A stretch of 33,701 nt of DNA, from assembly GCA_964460035.1 (NCBI GenBank), contig CAYWPG010000039.1:1-33701 (forward strand), given 5' to 3'. Source of the stretch: CAYWPG01 sp964460035 (GTDB lineage: Bacteria > Pseudomonadota > Gammaproteobacteria > Nitrococcales > AK92). This document shows, piece by piece, positions 16,353 through 24,972 of this stretch. Positions within the stretch are counted from its first letter, which is position 1, and each line of letters starts with the position of its first letter. The notes under the pieces are model-generated. The model saw only the letters and a program-made list of their open reading frames with translations. It was not told where the DNA came from and made no database searches. The position numbers and the translations under genes are program-made.

Positions 16353-17180
16353 ATGATAGCTTCCGATAAATCCGACGTTTTGGTCGAAGTGCGAGATCTG
16401 CACTTCGCGCGCGGTACGCGCAAGATCTTCGACGGTGTCGACATCGATATCCGACGCGGCAAGGTGACGGCCATCATGGGGCCGAGCGGAACCGGCAAGA
16501 CTACGCTGTTGCGCCTGATCGGCGGACAGCTGCGCCCGGACGCCGGTACCGTGCGAATAGATGGGGTGGACGTTCACCGCCTGAGCCGCAAGGAGCTGTT
16601 TCGCCTGCGGCGGCGGATGGGCATGCTGTTCCAGAGCGGTGCGTTGTTCACCGACCTGAGCGTGTTCGAGAATGTGGCATTCCCGCTGCGTGAGCACACG
16701 GATCTGCCCGAGGCGCTCATTCGTCATCTCGTGCTCATGAAGCTGGAAGCGGTCGGGCTGCGCGCGGCGCGCGATCTGATGCCGGCGGAGCTTTCCGGCG
16801 GGATGGCGCGGCGGGCGGCGCTGGCGCGCGCGATCGCCTTGGATCCGACCATGATCATGTATGACGAGCCCTTCGCCGGGCAGGATCCGATTTCCATGGG
16901 CGTATTGGTGAGCCTGATCCGCAGCTTGAACGACGCCTTGGGGCTCACCAGCGTGCTGGTGTCGCACGACGTGAAGGAAACCTGCGCTATCGCTGATCAG
17001 ATTTATCTGATCGCCGGAGGAAAAGTGATCGAGTCCGGGACGCCGGAGGCGCTGCTTAACTCGCAATCCCCCTGGACACGCCAGTTCATGCACGGCAATC
17101 CGGACGGGCCGGTGCCGTTCCACTTCCCGGGCAGCCGCTTTGCCGACGATCTGCTCGCGCACTCAGGAGAGCGCCGATGA
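16353..17180 (+). CDS. mlaF: Phospholipid ABC transporter ATPase MlaF
   Basis: ATPase of the MlaFEDB complex that moves phospholipids between the membranes and keeps outer-membrane asymmetry. From the ATG at 16353 it has 275 residues (E. coli 269). Walker A is GPSGTGKT (43-50), the signature is LSGGMARR, Walker B is MYDEPFAGQDPI, with HDVKET after it. A longer in-frame start at 16239 would overlap the promoter and adds unconserved sequence. Its stop overlaps the mlaE start (ATGA). Confidence 0.96.
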   Translation: MIASDKSDVLVEVRDLHFARGTRKIFDGVDIDIRRGKVTAIMGPSGTGKTTLLRLIGGQLRPDAGTVRIDGVDVHRLSRKELFRLRRRMGMLFQSGALFTDLSVFENVAFPLREHTDLPEALIRHLVLMKLEAVGLRAARDLMPAELSGGMARRAALARAIALDPTMIMYDEPFAGQDPISMGVLVSLIRSLNDALGLTSVLVSHDVKETCAIADQIYLIAGGKVIESGTPEALLNSQSPWTRQFMHGNPDGPVPFHFPGSRFADDLLAHSGERR

Positions 17181-17953
17181 TTGCCGGGCTGCAGGCGCTG
17201 GGGGCTTGGATGATCGCCGTGCTGGCGCGTCTTGGGCGCGCCACTGTGTTTCTGCTGCGGGTGCTCGCCGGCTTGCCGCCCTTGCTGTTGCGGCCGCAAC
17301 TGGTGGTGGCGCAACTGTTCTCGGCGGGGGTGCTGTCGCTGTTGATCGTCGCCGTTTCCGGCGTGTTCGTGGGGATGGTGCTGGGCTTGCAAGGATACTA
17401 TAACCTGCAGCGTTTCGGCGCCACCGAGTCGGTGGGCATACTGGTCGCGCTGTCGTTGCTTCGGGAGCTGGGCCCGGTGGTGACCGCGCTGCTGTTCGCC
17501 GGCCGCGCGGGAAGCGCATTGACCGCCGAGATCGGGCTGATGAAGGCGACCGAGCAGTTGTCGGGAATGGAAATGATGGCGGTCGATCCCATCCGGCGGG
17601 TGATCGCGCCGCGCTTCGCCGCCGCCTTCATCGCTTTGCCTCTGCTGGCAATGATTTTCAGTTTTCTGGGGATCCTGGGCGGCTACGGGGTGGGCGTGAG
17701 CTTGCTGGGCATAGACGGCGGTGCCTACTGGTCGCAGATGCAGGCCGCGGTGTCGTTCTCCGATGACGTGCTCAATGGCCTGCTGAAGAGCATCGCGTTC
17801 GGCTTCGTCGCTGCCTGGATCGCCATGTTCGAGGGCTATGACGCCGTACCCACCTCGGAAGGGGTGAGCCGCGCAACGACGCGGACCGTGGTGAATACGT
17901 CACTGGCGGTACTGGGGCTGGATTTCGTCCTTACCGCGCTCATGTTCGGATAA
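17177..17953 (+). CDS. mlaE: Phospholipid ABC transporter permease MlaE
   Basis: Permease of the MlaFEDB complex, 258 residues, with an N-terminal interfacial helix and about five membrane helices. Family features include FVGMVLGLQGYYNLQRFG, the conserved GSALTAEIGLMKATEQ loop and MEMMAVDPIRRVIAPR near the middle. Translation is coupled to mlaF by a 4-base overlap, and mlaD follows after 18 bases. Confidence 0.97.
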   Translation: MIAGLQALGAWMIAVLARLGRATVFLLRVLAGLPPLLLRPQLVVAQLFSAGVLSLLIVAVSGVFVGMVLGLQGYYNLQRFGATESVGILVALSLLRELGPVVTALLFAGRAGSALTAEIGLMKATEQLSGMEMMAVDPIRRVIAPRFAAAFIALPLLAMIFSFLGILGGYGVGVSLLGIDGGAYWSQMQAAVSFSDDVLNGLLKSIAFGFVAAWIAMFEGYDAVPTSEGVSRATTRTVVNTSLAVLGLDFVLTALMFG

Positions 17954-17971
17954 CCGTTAAAGGCAAAAGCC

Positions 17972-18433
17972 ATGCAGACATCGCGCAGCGTGGAGATATG
18001 GGTCGGCATATTCGTGGCGTTGGGGCTGGCGGCCCTGCTGGGGCTGGCGCTCCGCGTCAGTAACCTTACCGATTTTCAGGAAGGGGCGGGCTACGAGCTT
18101 ACGGCGACGTTCTCCAACGTCGGCAGCTTGCGGGTACGCGCGCCGGTCACGGTGGCCGGAGTGCGCATCGGCCGGGTAACGGCGGTGGAGCTGGATCCGG
18201 ATACGCTGCGCGCCACGGTGCGGATGAGCATAGACGAGCGCTACCGACTGCCCGAGGATACCAGCGCGTCGATTCTGACGGCCGGGATTCTCGGCGAGCA
18301 GTACATAGGCCTGCAACCGGGGGCGCCCGACTTCTTTCTGGAGCCGGGCGATGAGATTCAGTACACCCAGCCGGCGATGGTGCTGGAGCAGCTGATCAGC
18401 CGATTCTTGTTCAGCCAGACGGAAGGCGAGTGA
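17972..18433 (+). CDS. mlaD: Phospholipid transporter MCE protein MlaD
   Basis: A 153-residue single-pass inner-membrane protein with one MCE domain; six copies form the periplasmic ring on MlaE through which lipids pass. A membrane helix (about residues 8-28) is followed by the MCE domain (LTATFSNVGSLRVRAPVTVAGVRIGRV at 42-68) and GILGEQYIGLQPG. The C-terminal helix (MVLEQLISRFLF) lines the ring pore in known structures. Its stop overlaps the next gene's start, so no mlaC lies between. Confidence 0.95.
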   Translation: MQTSRSVEIWVGIFVALGLAALLGLALRVSNLTDFQEGAGYELTATFSNVGSLRVRAPVTVAGVRIGRVTAVELDPDTLRATVRMSIDERYRLPEDTSASILTAGILGEQYIGLQPGAPDFFLEPGDEIQYTQPAMVLEQLISRFLFSQTEGE

Positions 18434-18768
18434 TGGCGGCGGGCGGCGCAGCGCGGTTGGAGAAAGTGGGGCCGGGCGAGTTCAGGGTCAGCGGCGTGCT
18501 GAGCTTCGATAGCGTCGCGGCCGTATTCAAACAGGCGCGCGAGCTGCTTGCCGGAAACGATCCGCTGCGCATCGATCTGGCGGGGGTCGAGCGTTCCGAT
18601 AGCGCCGGCTTGGCGCTGCTGGTGGAATGGACGCGGCAGGCGCGAGCAGCGGGACGCTCGATCGGGTTTGCCAACATCCCCGAGCAGATGCGCACGATCG
18701 CAGCGGTAAGCGGATTGGAGGCCGTGTTGCCGCTGGTCGATAGCGAGGCCCGGCAAGGGGCGGAGTAA
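18430..18768 (+). CDS. mlaB: STAS-domain protein MlaB
   Basis: A cytoplasmic STAS-domain subunit that binds MlaF and activates the transporter; 112 residues from GTG 18430, or 111 from ATG 18433, both overlapping the mlaD stop. The STAS core IDLAGVERSDSAGLALLVEW contains the serine-rich loop, followed by GRSIGFANIPEQM. In E. coli and Pseudomonas the order is mlaFEDCB; here mlaB directly follows mlaD. Confidence 0.92.
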   Translation: MMAAGGAARLEKVGPGEFRVSGVLSFDSVAAVFKQARELLAGNDPLRIDLAGVERSDSAGLALLVEWTRQARAAGRSIGFANIPEQMRTIAAVSGLEAVLPLVDSEARQGAE

Positions 18769-18878
18769 GTCCATTGCGGACTTGCTGCGGCTCTCTTGCG
18801 AGCGGCATGGCTGCGCCGGGCATGTCTGTTGCGCCATCGTGGCAGGCCGCATTGGATTTTGGAGTATGAGGAAAAGTC

Positions 18879-19121
18879 ATGGATCCGCAGGAAATTGCTG
18901 CAATCATCCGTGCCGGACTAGCCGATGCCGAAGTGCAGGTTCAGGGGGATGGGCGCCATTTCCAGGCGCTGATCGTCAGCCCCGCGTTTGCCGGCAAGCC
19001 TCCCATTCAACGCCATCGCATGGTTTACGCGCTGCTTGAGGAGCACATCAACAGCGACGTTCTGCATGCCATTTCCATGCGTACGCTGACCCCGGAGCAG
19101 TGGGCGGCCGAGCAGGGCTAG
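18879..19121 (+). CDS. ibaG: BolA family protein IbaG
   Basis: An 80-residue BolA/IbaG (YrbA) protein. BolA-type proteins pair with monothiol glutaredoxins through a [2Fe-2S] cluster; IbaG is acid-induced in E. coli. It starts MDPQEIAAIIRAGL and has FQALIVSPAFAGKPPIQRHRMVY, with the helix-turn-helix-like class II KH fold and the conserved histidine in RHR. A GAGGAAAA ribosome site precedes the ATG. It lies 110 bases after mlaB and before murA, its usual place. Confidence 0.94.
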   Translation: MDPQEIAAIIRAGLADAEVQVQGDGRHFQALIVSPAFAGKPPIQRHRMVYALLEEHINSDVLHAISMRTLTPEQWAAEQG

Positions 19122-19291
19122 CCCTGCGGAAGCTTATCGATCAGGATCTTATGGTTGGAAGCGGGCGGCGGACGCGGCGCATGAGCGCTCAGTGATGCCG
19201 GGCAGGCGATGCACCGCGCCATGCATCCTTCATTCCCGTCGCGGCCCCGATGGCTTATGCTCTGCTGCCTGACCGGCAAGATGACCAAGCG

Positions 19292-20551
19292 ATGGAAAAA
19301 CTAATCATGCGAGGTGGCACTCCCCTGCGAGGGGAAGTGCGCATTTCCGGCGCCAAGAACGCGGCGCTGCCCATTATGGCGGCGACGTTGTTGGCAGAGG
19401 GGCCTATGACAGTGCGCAATGTGCCGCACTTGCAGGATATTACCACCACCATGGAGCTGCTCGGCCGCATGGGGGTAAGCCTGACCGTGGACGAGCGGCT
19501 CAGCGTGGAAGTCGACACGTCGACGATCAAGACCTGCTTTGCCCCGTATGAGCTGGTGAAAACCATGCGCGCCAGCATCCTGGTGCTGGGGCCGCTGCTG
19601 ACCCGTTTCGGGGAAGCGACCGTATCGCTGCCGGGCGGGTGCGCGATCGGTTCGCGGCCGGTCAATCTGCACGTGGACGGGCTGCGGGCCTTGGGCGCGG
19701 ACATCAAGGTCGAAGGCGGCTACATTCATGCCCGCTGCAAGCGCCTCAAGGGCGCTAAGATCGTGTTCGATACCGTTACCGTAACCGGTACCGAGAATCT
19801 AATGATGGCCGCCACGCTGGCCGAGGGCACCACGGTGCTGGAGAATGCCGCGCGCGAGCCGGAGGTGGTGGATTTGGCGCGCTGCCTCAATGCGATGGGC
19901 GCGCAAATCAGCGGGGCCGGCACCGATAAGATCGTTATCGAAGGGGTCCCGTCGCTGAACGGCACGGTGTACGACGTGCTGCCCGATCGTATAGAGACCG
20001 GAACCTATCTGGTAGCGGCGGCTATCACCGGCGGTAGCGTCAAGGTCAAGGATACCGACCCGAGCCTGCTAGAGGCCGTGCTGCTCAAGCTTGAGGAAGC
20101 GGGCGCGCATATCAACACCGGGTCCGACTGGATCGAGTTGTCGATGCGCCGCGAACGGCCCAAGGCCGTGTCCGTGCGGACGGCGCCGTATCCGGCGTTC
20201 CCCACCGATATGCAAGCCCAGTTCTGCGCCCTCAACAGCGTGGCCGAGGGGGTGGGCACCATTACCGAGACCGTGTTCGAGAACCGCTTCATGCACGCGC
20301 TGGAGATGCAGCGCATGGGGGCGGATATCCGTATCGAGGGCAATACCGCAATCAGCCGGGGCGTCGCGCAGTTGACCGGCGCGCCGGTAATGGCCACCGA
20401 TCTGCGCGCCTCAGCCAGCCTGGTGCTGGCGGGGCTGGTTGCACGCGGCGAAACGGAAGTGGCGCGCATCTATCATATCGATCGCGGCTATGAGTGTATC
20501 GAGGAGAAGCTCGCTCAGCTGGGCGCCAATATTCGTCGGGTGCCGGCATGA
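19292..20551 (+). CDS. murA: UDP-N-acetylglucosamine 1-carboxyvinyltransferase MurA
   Basis: First committed enzyme of peptidoglycan synthesis: transfers enolpyruvate from PEP to UDP-GlcNAc in the cytosol. From the ATG at 19292 it has 419 residues, the same as E. coli. The catalytic cysteine, target of fosfomycin, is Cys117 in SLPGGCAIGSRP (E. coli Cys115). SGAKNAALP near the N-terminus and the C-terminal RASASLVLAGLVA are family hallmarks. An in-frame ATG at 19250 is less likely. It overlaps hisG by 4 bases. Confidence 0.97.
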   Translation: MEKLIMRGGTPLRGEVRISGAKNAALPIMAATLLAEGPMTVRNVPHLQDITTTMELLGRMGVSLTVDERLSVEVDTSTIKTCFAPYELVKTMRASILVLGPLLTRFGEATVSLPGGCAIGSRPVNLHVDGLRALGADIKVEGGYIHARCKRLKGAKIVFDTVTVTGTENLMMAATLAEGTTVLENAAREPEVVDLARCLNAMGAQISGAGTDKIVIEGVPSLNGTVYDVLPDRIETGTYLVAAAITGGSVKVKDTDPSLLEAVLLKLEEAGAHINTGSDWIELSMRRERPKAVSVRTAPYPAFPTDMQAQFCALNSVAEGVGTITETVFENRFMHALEMQRMGADIRIEGNTAISRGVAQLTGAPVMATDLRASASLVLAGLVARGETEVARIYHIDRGYECIEEKLAQLGANIRRVPA

Positions 20552-21207
20552 GCGGACAGAGCGACCGACTAACCATAGCCTTGTCCAAAGGCCGGATCCT
20601 GGACGATACCTTGCCGCTGCTCGAGCATGCCGGCATCGTCCCGTTGGAGAGGCCGGACAGCAGCCGCAAGCTGGTGCTGCCAACCAACGATCCTAACGTC
20701 CAACTGCTGATCGTGCGTGCCAGCGATGTACCCACGTACGTGGAGTACGGCGGCGCCGATGTGGGCGTATCGGGCAAGGACGTATTGCTCAACTATGGCG
20801 GACAGAATCTCTACGAGCCGCTGGATCTACGTATTGCCCGCTGCAAGCTGATGGTGGCGGGGCGGCCGGGCGCGAATCTCAAGGCCGGCAAACTGCGCGT
20901 GGCTACCAAGTACGACAATGTCGCGCGGCGTTACTTCGCGGAGCAGGGGCGTCAGGTCGAGGTCATTCGCCTGTATGGCTCGATGGAGCTGGCGCCGCTG
21001 GTCGGCATGGCCGACGTGATCGTCGATGTGGTAGATACGGGTAATACCCTGCGCGCAAACGGCCTGGAGCCGCTGGAACATATCGCGGACATCAGCTCGC
21101 GTCTGATCGTCAACAAGGCGGCCATGAAGATGAAGCACCGGAGCGTCAAGCGTCTTATCGGTCAGTTGAGCGCGGCGGTGGAGGCACGGCGGACTGCGGA
21201 GAAATGA
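20548..21207 (+). CDS. hisG: ATP phosphoribosyltransferase, short form (HisG-S)
   Basis: First enzyme of histidine synthesis, joining ATP and PRPP. At 219 residues it is the short form, lacking the C-terminal histidine-binding regulatory domain of the ~300-residue long form. Short HisG acts only with HisZ, a paralogue of histidyl-tRNA synthetase, which is not in this window. TIALSKGR at the N-terminus and the PRPP loop DVVDTGNTLRANGLEPLE are visible. It is translationally coupled to murA upstream and hisD downstream by ATGA overlaps. Confidence 0.96.
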   Translation: MSGQSDRLTIALSKGRILDDTLPLLEHAGIVPLERPDSSRKLVLPTNDPNVQLLIVRASDVPTYVEYGGADVGVSGKDVLLNYGGQNLYEPLDLRIARCKLMVAGRPGANLKAGKLRVATKYDNVARRYFAEQGRQVEVIRLYGSMELAPLVGMADVIVDVVDTGNTLRANGLEPLEHIADISSRLIVNKAAMKMKHRSVKRLIGQLSAAVEARRTAEK

Positions 21208-22520
21208 ACATGGTGAAGATTGCGCGACTGAGTAGCGATGCCGAGGACTTCTGGGCGCGCGTACACCAGCTGACCGACTGGGACAGCAGTGCCGAAGCCG
21301 GTGTCGAGGAGGCGGTGCGAGAGATCTTGGCCGACGTGAAGGCACGAGGCGACGCAGCGCTGCTCGAATATACGCGCCGCTTCGACCGGCTGCAGGCCAC
21401 CCGCGTACAGGGCGAACTCGAAGTATCGGCCGAGCGTCTGCAGCAAGCGCTGGAAGCCCTGCCCGCGGCGCAGCGAGAGGCGCTGGAGCATGCGGCAGCG
21501 CGTATCCGCGCCTATGCCGAGCGGCAAAAAGTGGAAAGCTGGCGCTACACGGAAGCCGACGGCACTTTGCTCGGTCAGCAGGTCACGCCGCTGGATCGGG
21601 TCGGAGTGTACGTGCCCGGCGGCAAGGCTGCTTACCCATCGTCGGTGTTGATGAACGTGATTCCCGCCAAGGTGGCCGGGGTGCCCGAGGTGATAATGAC
21701 GGTGCCCACGCCGGATGGGGCGGTGAATCAGCTCGTGTTGGCGGCTGCGCAGATAGCCGGCGTCGACAGGGTGTTTACCGTCGGCGGCGCGCAGGCTATC
21801 GCGGCCCTGGCCTACGGCACCGAAAGCATCCCGGCCGTCGACAAGATCGTCGGCCCGGGCAACGCGTACGTTGCCGCCGCAAAGCGCATGGTGTTCGGTG
21901 TGGTGGGCATCGATATGGTCGCGGGCCCCTCGGAGATCCTTATCATTTGCGATGGCGGTACCGATCCGGACTGGATCGCGATGGATCTCTTCTCGCAGGC
22001 CGAGCACGATGAGGACGCTCGTGCGATGCTGATCTCCACCGACACGAACCATCTGGATGCGGTGGAAGCCTCGATAGCGCGACTGCTGCCGCAGATGGAG
22101 CGCGCGGATATTATCCGCACGTCGCTGCAACGGCACGGCGCGTTGATCGCGGTGCGCGATCTTGCCGAGGCGGCCGCCGTGGCCAATGTAATAGCCGCCG
22201 AGCACTTGGAGCTGTCGGTAGCGGACCCGGAAGCCTTGCTAGCCGATATTCGCCACGCCGGCGCGGTCTTCCTGGGGCGGCACACGCCCGAGGCCCTTGG
22301 CGACTATTGTGCGGGACCGAACCACGTACTGCCGACTTCCGCCACGGCTCGGTTCGCCTCGCCGCTGGGGGTATACGATTTTCAGAAGCGCACCAGCTTG
22401 ATCGGATGCTCGCCGGCTGGCGCGGTAACGCTGGGGCGCACTGCCAGCGTGCTGGCCCGTGGAGAGGGGCTTACCGCTCACGCTCGCTCTGCGGAAATGC
22501 GCGTGGAATCCGCTTCCTGA
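21204..22520 (+). CDS. hisD: Histidinol dehydrogenase
   Basis: A zinc- and NAD-dependent enzyme doing the last two steps of histidine synthesis (438 residues, E. coli 434). Conserved stretches are VGVYVPGGKAAYPSSVLM, VGGAQAIAALAYGTES, IDMVAGPSEI and the catalytic NVIAAEHLEL with the Glu-His pair. The ATG at 21204 overlaps the hisG stop; ATG 21210 is an alternative. hisC, which follows in Pseudomonas, is missing; the next gene is the opposite-strand algW. Confidence 0.97.
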   Translation: MNMVKIARLSSDAEDFWARVHQLTDWDSSAEAGVEEAVREILADVKARGDAALLEYTRRFDRLQATRVQGELEVSAERLQQALEALPAAQREALEHAAARIRAYAERQKVESWRYTEADGTLLGQQVTPLDRVGVYVPGGKAAYPSSVLMNVIPAKVAGVPEVIMTVPTPDGAVNQLVLAAAQIAGVDRVFTVGGAQAIAALAYGTESIPAVDKIVGPGNAYVAAAKRMVFGVVGIDMVAGPSEILIICDGGTDPDWIAMDLFSQAEHDEDARAMLISTDTNHLDAVEASIARLLPQMERADIIRTSLQRHGALIAVRDLAEAAAVANVIAAEHLELSVADPEALLADIRHAGAVFLGRHTPEALGDYCAGPNHVLPTSATARFASPLGVYDFQKRTSLIGCSPAGAVTLGRTASVLARGEGLTAHARSAEMRVESAS

Positions 22521-22539
22521 GCGGCGTCTTCCGCCCCAT

Positions 22540-22578
22540 CGCCTCGCGGCCGGCCTTGTGATGCCCGGGCGCGAGGCG
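22540..22578. terminator. Inverted repeat between convergent hisD and algW
   Basis: CGCCTCGC (22540-22547) and GCGAGGCG (22571-22578) form an 8-bp stem; the loop contains GGCCGGCC and CCCGGG, which could extend it. It lies between two convergent stop codons, 20 bases after hisD. There is no T-run on either strand, so a terminator role is only probable from position. Confidence 0.4.
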
Positions 22579-22579
22579 G

Positions 22580-23767
22580 TCAGCGGCTTACCGGCAATCG
22601 CTCCGGCCTTTCCTCGACGCGCAAGCGCGTAGTGAAGCTGCGCCCGTCGCGCCACCCTTCCAGCTCGACCACTGCGCCGGGGCGTTGCGATGTAATCGAG
22701 CGCAGCAGCGTTTGGGCGTTGTTGACGGGCTTGCCGTCGATGCGCCGGATGATGTCGCCAGGGCGCAGGCCGGCGCGGTCGGCAGGACCTTCCCGCAATA
22801 CGCCTGCCACGATAACGCCGTTGGCGGAGTCCAGGCCGAACGATTCTGCCAGCGGCAGGGTCAGCGGCTGTATCTCTATTCCGGCCCAGCCGCGCACCAC
22901 ACGCCCATGCTCTACGATGCTGGTAAGCACTTCCCGCGCCAAGTCGGAGGGGATCGCAAAGCCTATCCCATGCGAGCCCCCGCTGCGGCTGAAGATGGCC
23001 GTGTTGATACCGACCAGTTCGCCGTGCGCGTTGATGAGCGCGCCGCCGGAGTTGCCGGGGTTGATGGCCGCGTCGGTCTGAATGAAGTTCTCGAAGGTCG
23101 ATAGCCCGAGCTGGCTGCGGCCGGTCGCACTGACGATTCCCTGGGTAACGGTTTGCCCGACCCCAAAAGGGTTGCCTATTGCCAGCACCACATCGCCTAC
23201 CCGCAGCGAGTCGGAACGGCCGATGGTGATCGAGGGCAGCTGCGTCAGTTGCACCGCGAGCACCGCCAAATCGCTTTCCGGGTCCGCTCCGACCAGCCGT
23301 GCGGTGGCCGAGCGGCCGTCATTGAGCATGACCTGGATCTGGTCCGCGCCTTGGATGACGTGGTAGTTGGTGAGCACATAGCCGTTGGCGCTGAAGATCA
23401 CGCCGGAGCCCAGGCTGGTCTCCAAGCGCTCCTGGCCCATGGTGGGGCCGTCGCTGAAAAAGCGCCGGAAGAACGGGTCCTCCACCAGTGGATGCGGCCG
23501 CGTCTGCACCCGCTTGGTGGTGTACACGTTGACTACGGCCGGCGCGGCGCGCTCCACGGCGCGCGCATACGATACGGGGCCTTCGCCGAGGGCGGCCTCG
23601 CCATTGCCATGGCTGCGTTCGCCGCTGGCATCCGCAGTGAGCAGCTCGACGATGGGGCGCTCGGGCACGAGCATCCCGGGGAAGAGAATCATGATGGCTG
23701 CGGCAACGACCACGCCCACCAGCGCATAGCTTAGAAAAAATCGGAGCAGGCGCTTCTTTCTCATCAT
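22580..23767 (-). CDS. algW: DegS/AlgW-type site-1 serine protease
   Basis: A trypsin-like periplasmic protease with one PDZ domain, anchored by an N-terminal helix (about residues 9-30). It senses unfolded outer-membrane proteins and starts cleavage of the anti-sigma factor RseA/MucA, releasing the sigma-E-type factor. The triad is His136 (TNYHVIQG), Asp166 (ESDLAVL) and Ser240 (NPGNSGGAL). The PDZ domain spans about 295-385. At 395 residues with one PDZ and a membrane anchor it is DegS/AlgW rather than DegP. Its position beside hisD matches Pseudomonas algW. Confidence 0.94.
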   Translation of the reverse strand: MMRKKRLLRFFLSYALVGVVVAAAIMILFPGMLVPERPIVELLTADASGERSHGNGEAALGEGPVSYARAVERAAPAVVNVYTTKRVQTRPHPLVEDPFFRRFFSDGPTMGQERLETSLGSGVIFSANGYVLTNYHVIQGADQIQVMLNDGRSATARLVGADPESDLAVLAVQLTQLPSITIGRSDSLRVGDVVLAIGNPFGVGQTVTQGIVSATGRSQLGLSTFENFIQTDAAINPGNSGGALINAHGELVGINTAIFSRSGGSHGIGFAIPSDLAREVLTSIVEHGRVVRGWAGIEIQPLTLPLAESFGLDSANGVIVAGVLREGPADRAGLRPGDIIRRIDGKPVNNAQTLLRSITSQRPGAVVELEGWRDGRSFTTRLRVEERPERLPVSR

Positions 23768-23833
23768 GTGTCCTGAATGCGCGCCGCAGTGAAACTACGG
23801 CTCTTCGCTATGGCAACCGCCGACGGGGCGGCG

Positions 23834-23906
23834 GCAGTTAAACTGCTATTCTAACCTACTTCCACGCCGGCACAGGTGCGTGGAAGTTCGCTTAAAGCTT
23901 AGCGAA
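23834..23906. repeat. Cluster of three inverted repeats upstream of algW
   Basis: Within 73 bases: GCAGTT/AACTGC around one central A (23834-23846); a perfect 10-bp stem ACTTCCACGC (23858-23867) with GCGTGGAAGT (23878-23887); and TTCGCT (23887-23892) with AGCGAA (23901-23906). On the minus strand TAGAAT (23853-23848) is a plausible -10 of algW lying between the first two. This suggests an operator or leader structure. The rest of the 237-base divergent region shows nothing else clear. Confidence 0.5.
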
Positions 23907-24004
23907 AAGCCTGTCAAGACAGCGCCCACGCCCATCGGGCGAATTATCATTGCACCTTGGCGGTTCTGCTGGCGACACCTGCTGAATAGTCTATTGGAGG
24001 GATC

Positions 24005-24763
24005 ATGATTGCGCGCACCGAATTGGTGAGCTATCTGGACGAATTGCTGGCTGTGCGGTCGTTCCGCGACTATTGCCCTAATGGGCTGCAAGTGGAGGGG
24101 CGGCCACGGGTCCGGCGCTTGGTGTCAGGGGTAACGGCGTCCCAGGCTTTCCTGGATGCCGCGGTCGCGGCAGGTGCCGACACCTTGCTGGTGCATCACG
24201 GCTACTTCTGGAAAGGCGAGGACGCTCGCGTCGTCGGCATGAAGGCCAAGCGTCTTTCCACGCTCCTCAAAGCGGAGGTGAACTTGCTTGCGTATCATCT
24301 GCCGCTGGATGTCCATCCCGTCTATGGCAACAACCATCAGCTGGCGCAGCGGCTTGGCATAACCGTGACCGGCGAGATCGATACCGGCATGCAGCCTTCG
24401 GTGGGCTTGCAGGGCGAGCTGGCCGAGCCTTTGACACCGGCCGAGCTGGGGCGTCGCATCGGCGACGTTCTGGGGCGTGCGCCGCTGCACATAGCAGGGG
24501 GTGGCGCTCGGATCCGCCGCGTGGCCTGGTGCACCGGTGCAGGCCAGGATTTTATCGATGCGGCGGCCGATGCCGGCGTGGACGCTTATCTTAGCGGCGA
24601 GATCTCCGAGCGCACGACTCACAGTGCGCGCGAGCGCGGCATCCACTACTTCGCGCTAGGACACCATGCCAGCGAGCGCTATGGTGTGCAGGCGCTGGGA
24701 GAGCATCTGGCGGAACGCTTCGGGTTGGAGCATCGGTTCATCGACATCGACAATCCCGCGTAG
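24005..24763 (+). CDS. Nif3-like dinuclear metal centre protein (YbgI family)
   Basis: A 252-residue member of the Nif3/YbgI/DUF34 family (E. coli YbgI 247), a toroidal hexamer with a two-metal site. It is often annotated as GTP cyclohydrolase I type 2, but the true function is unsettled. Metal-binding motifs are visible: LLVHHGYFWKG (His-His), YHLPLDVHP, and the late ALGHHASERYG with the conserved Glu. DYCPNGLQVEG near the N-terminus is characteristic. GGAGG lies just before the ATG. It precedes petA by 209 bases, an order known from other Gammaproteobacteria. Confidence 0.92.
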   Translation: MIARTELVSYLDELLAVRSFRDYCPNGLQVEGRPRVRRLVSGVTASQAFLDAAVAAGADTLLVHHGYFWKGEDARVVGMKAKRLSTLLKAEVNLLAYHLPLDVHPVYGNNHQLAQRLGITVTGEIDTGMQPSVGLQGELAEPLTPAELGRRIGDVLGRAPLHIAGGGARIRRVAWCTGAGQDFIDAAADAGVDAYLSGEISERTTHSARERGIHYFALGHHASERYGVQALGEHLAERFGLEHRFIDIDNPA

Positions 24764-24794
24764 CGCCGGGTCATCGCGCGCAAAGCCAGCGCGG

Positions 24795-24811
24795 ACGCGG
24801 CATGGCCGCGT
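24795..24811 (+). terminator. Possible terminator after the Nif3-like gene
   Basis: ACGCGGC (24795-24801) and GCCGCGT (24805-24811) form a 7-bp GC-rich stem with a 3-base loop, followed only by TTG. It is 31 bases after the stop. The T-run is too short for confidence. Confidence 0.35.
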
Positions 24812-24972
24812 TTGCCGACTGCTTCGCGCTTGACCTGCCTGATGCGATGTACGATCCTTATGCGCCGAATTGTCCGTGCCTAATATAGTTACCTGTACTT
24901 TGCCGGCCTAGGGCTCGGTCATATCGACCGAGATCTTTTCAGGCACCGTCTCAACCTCGTGGGGGGTCGTGA

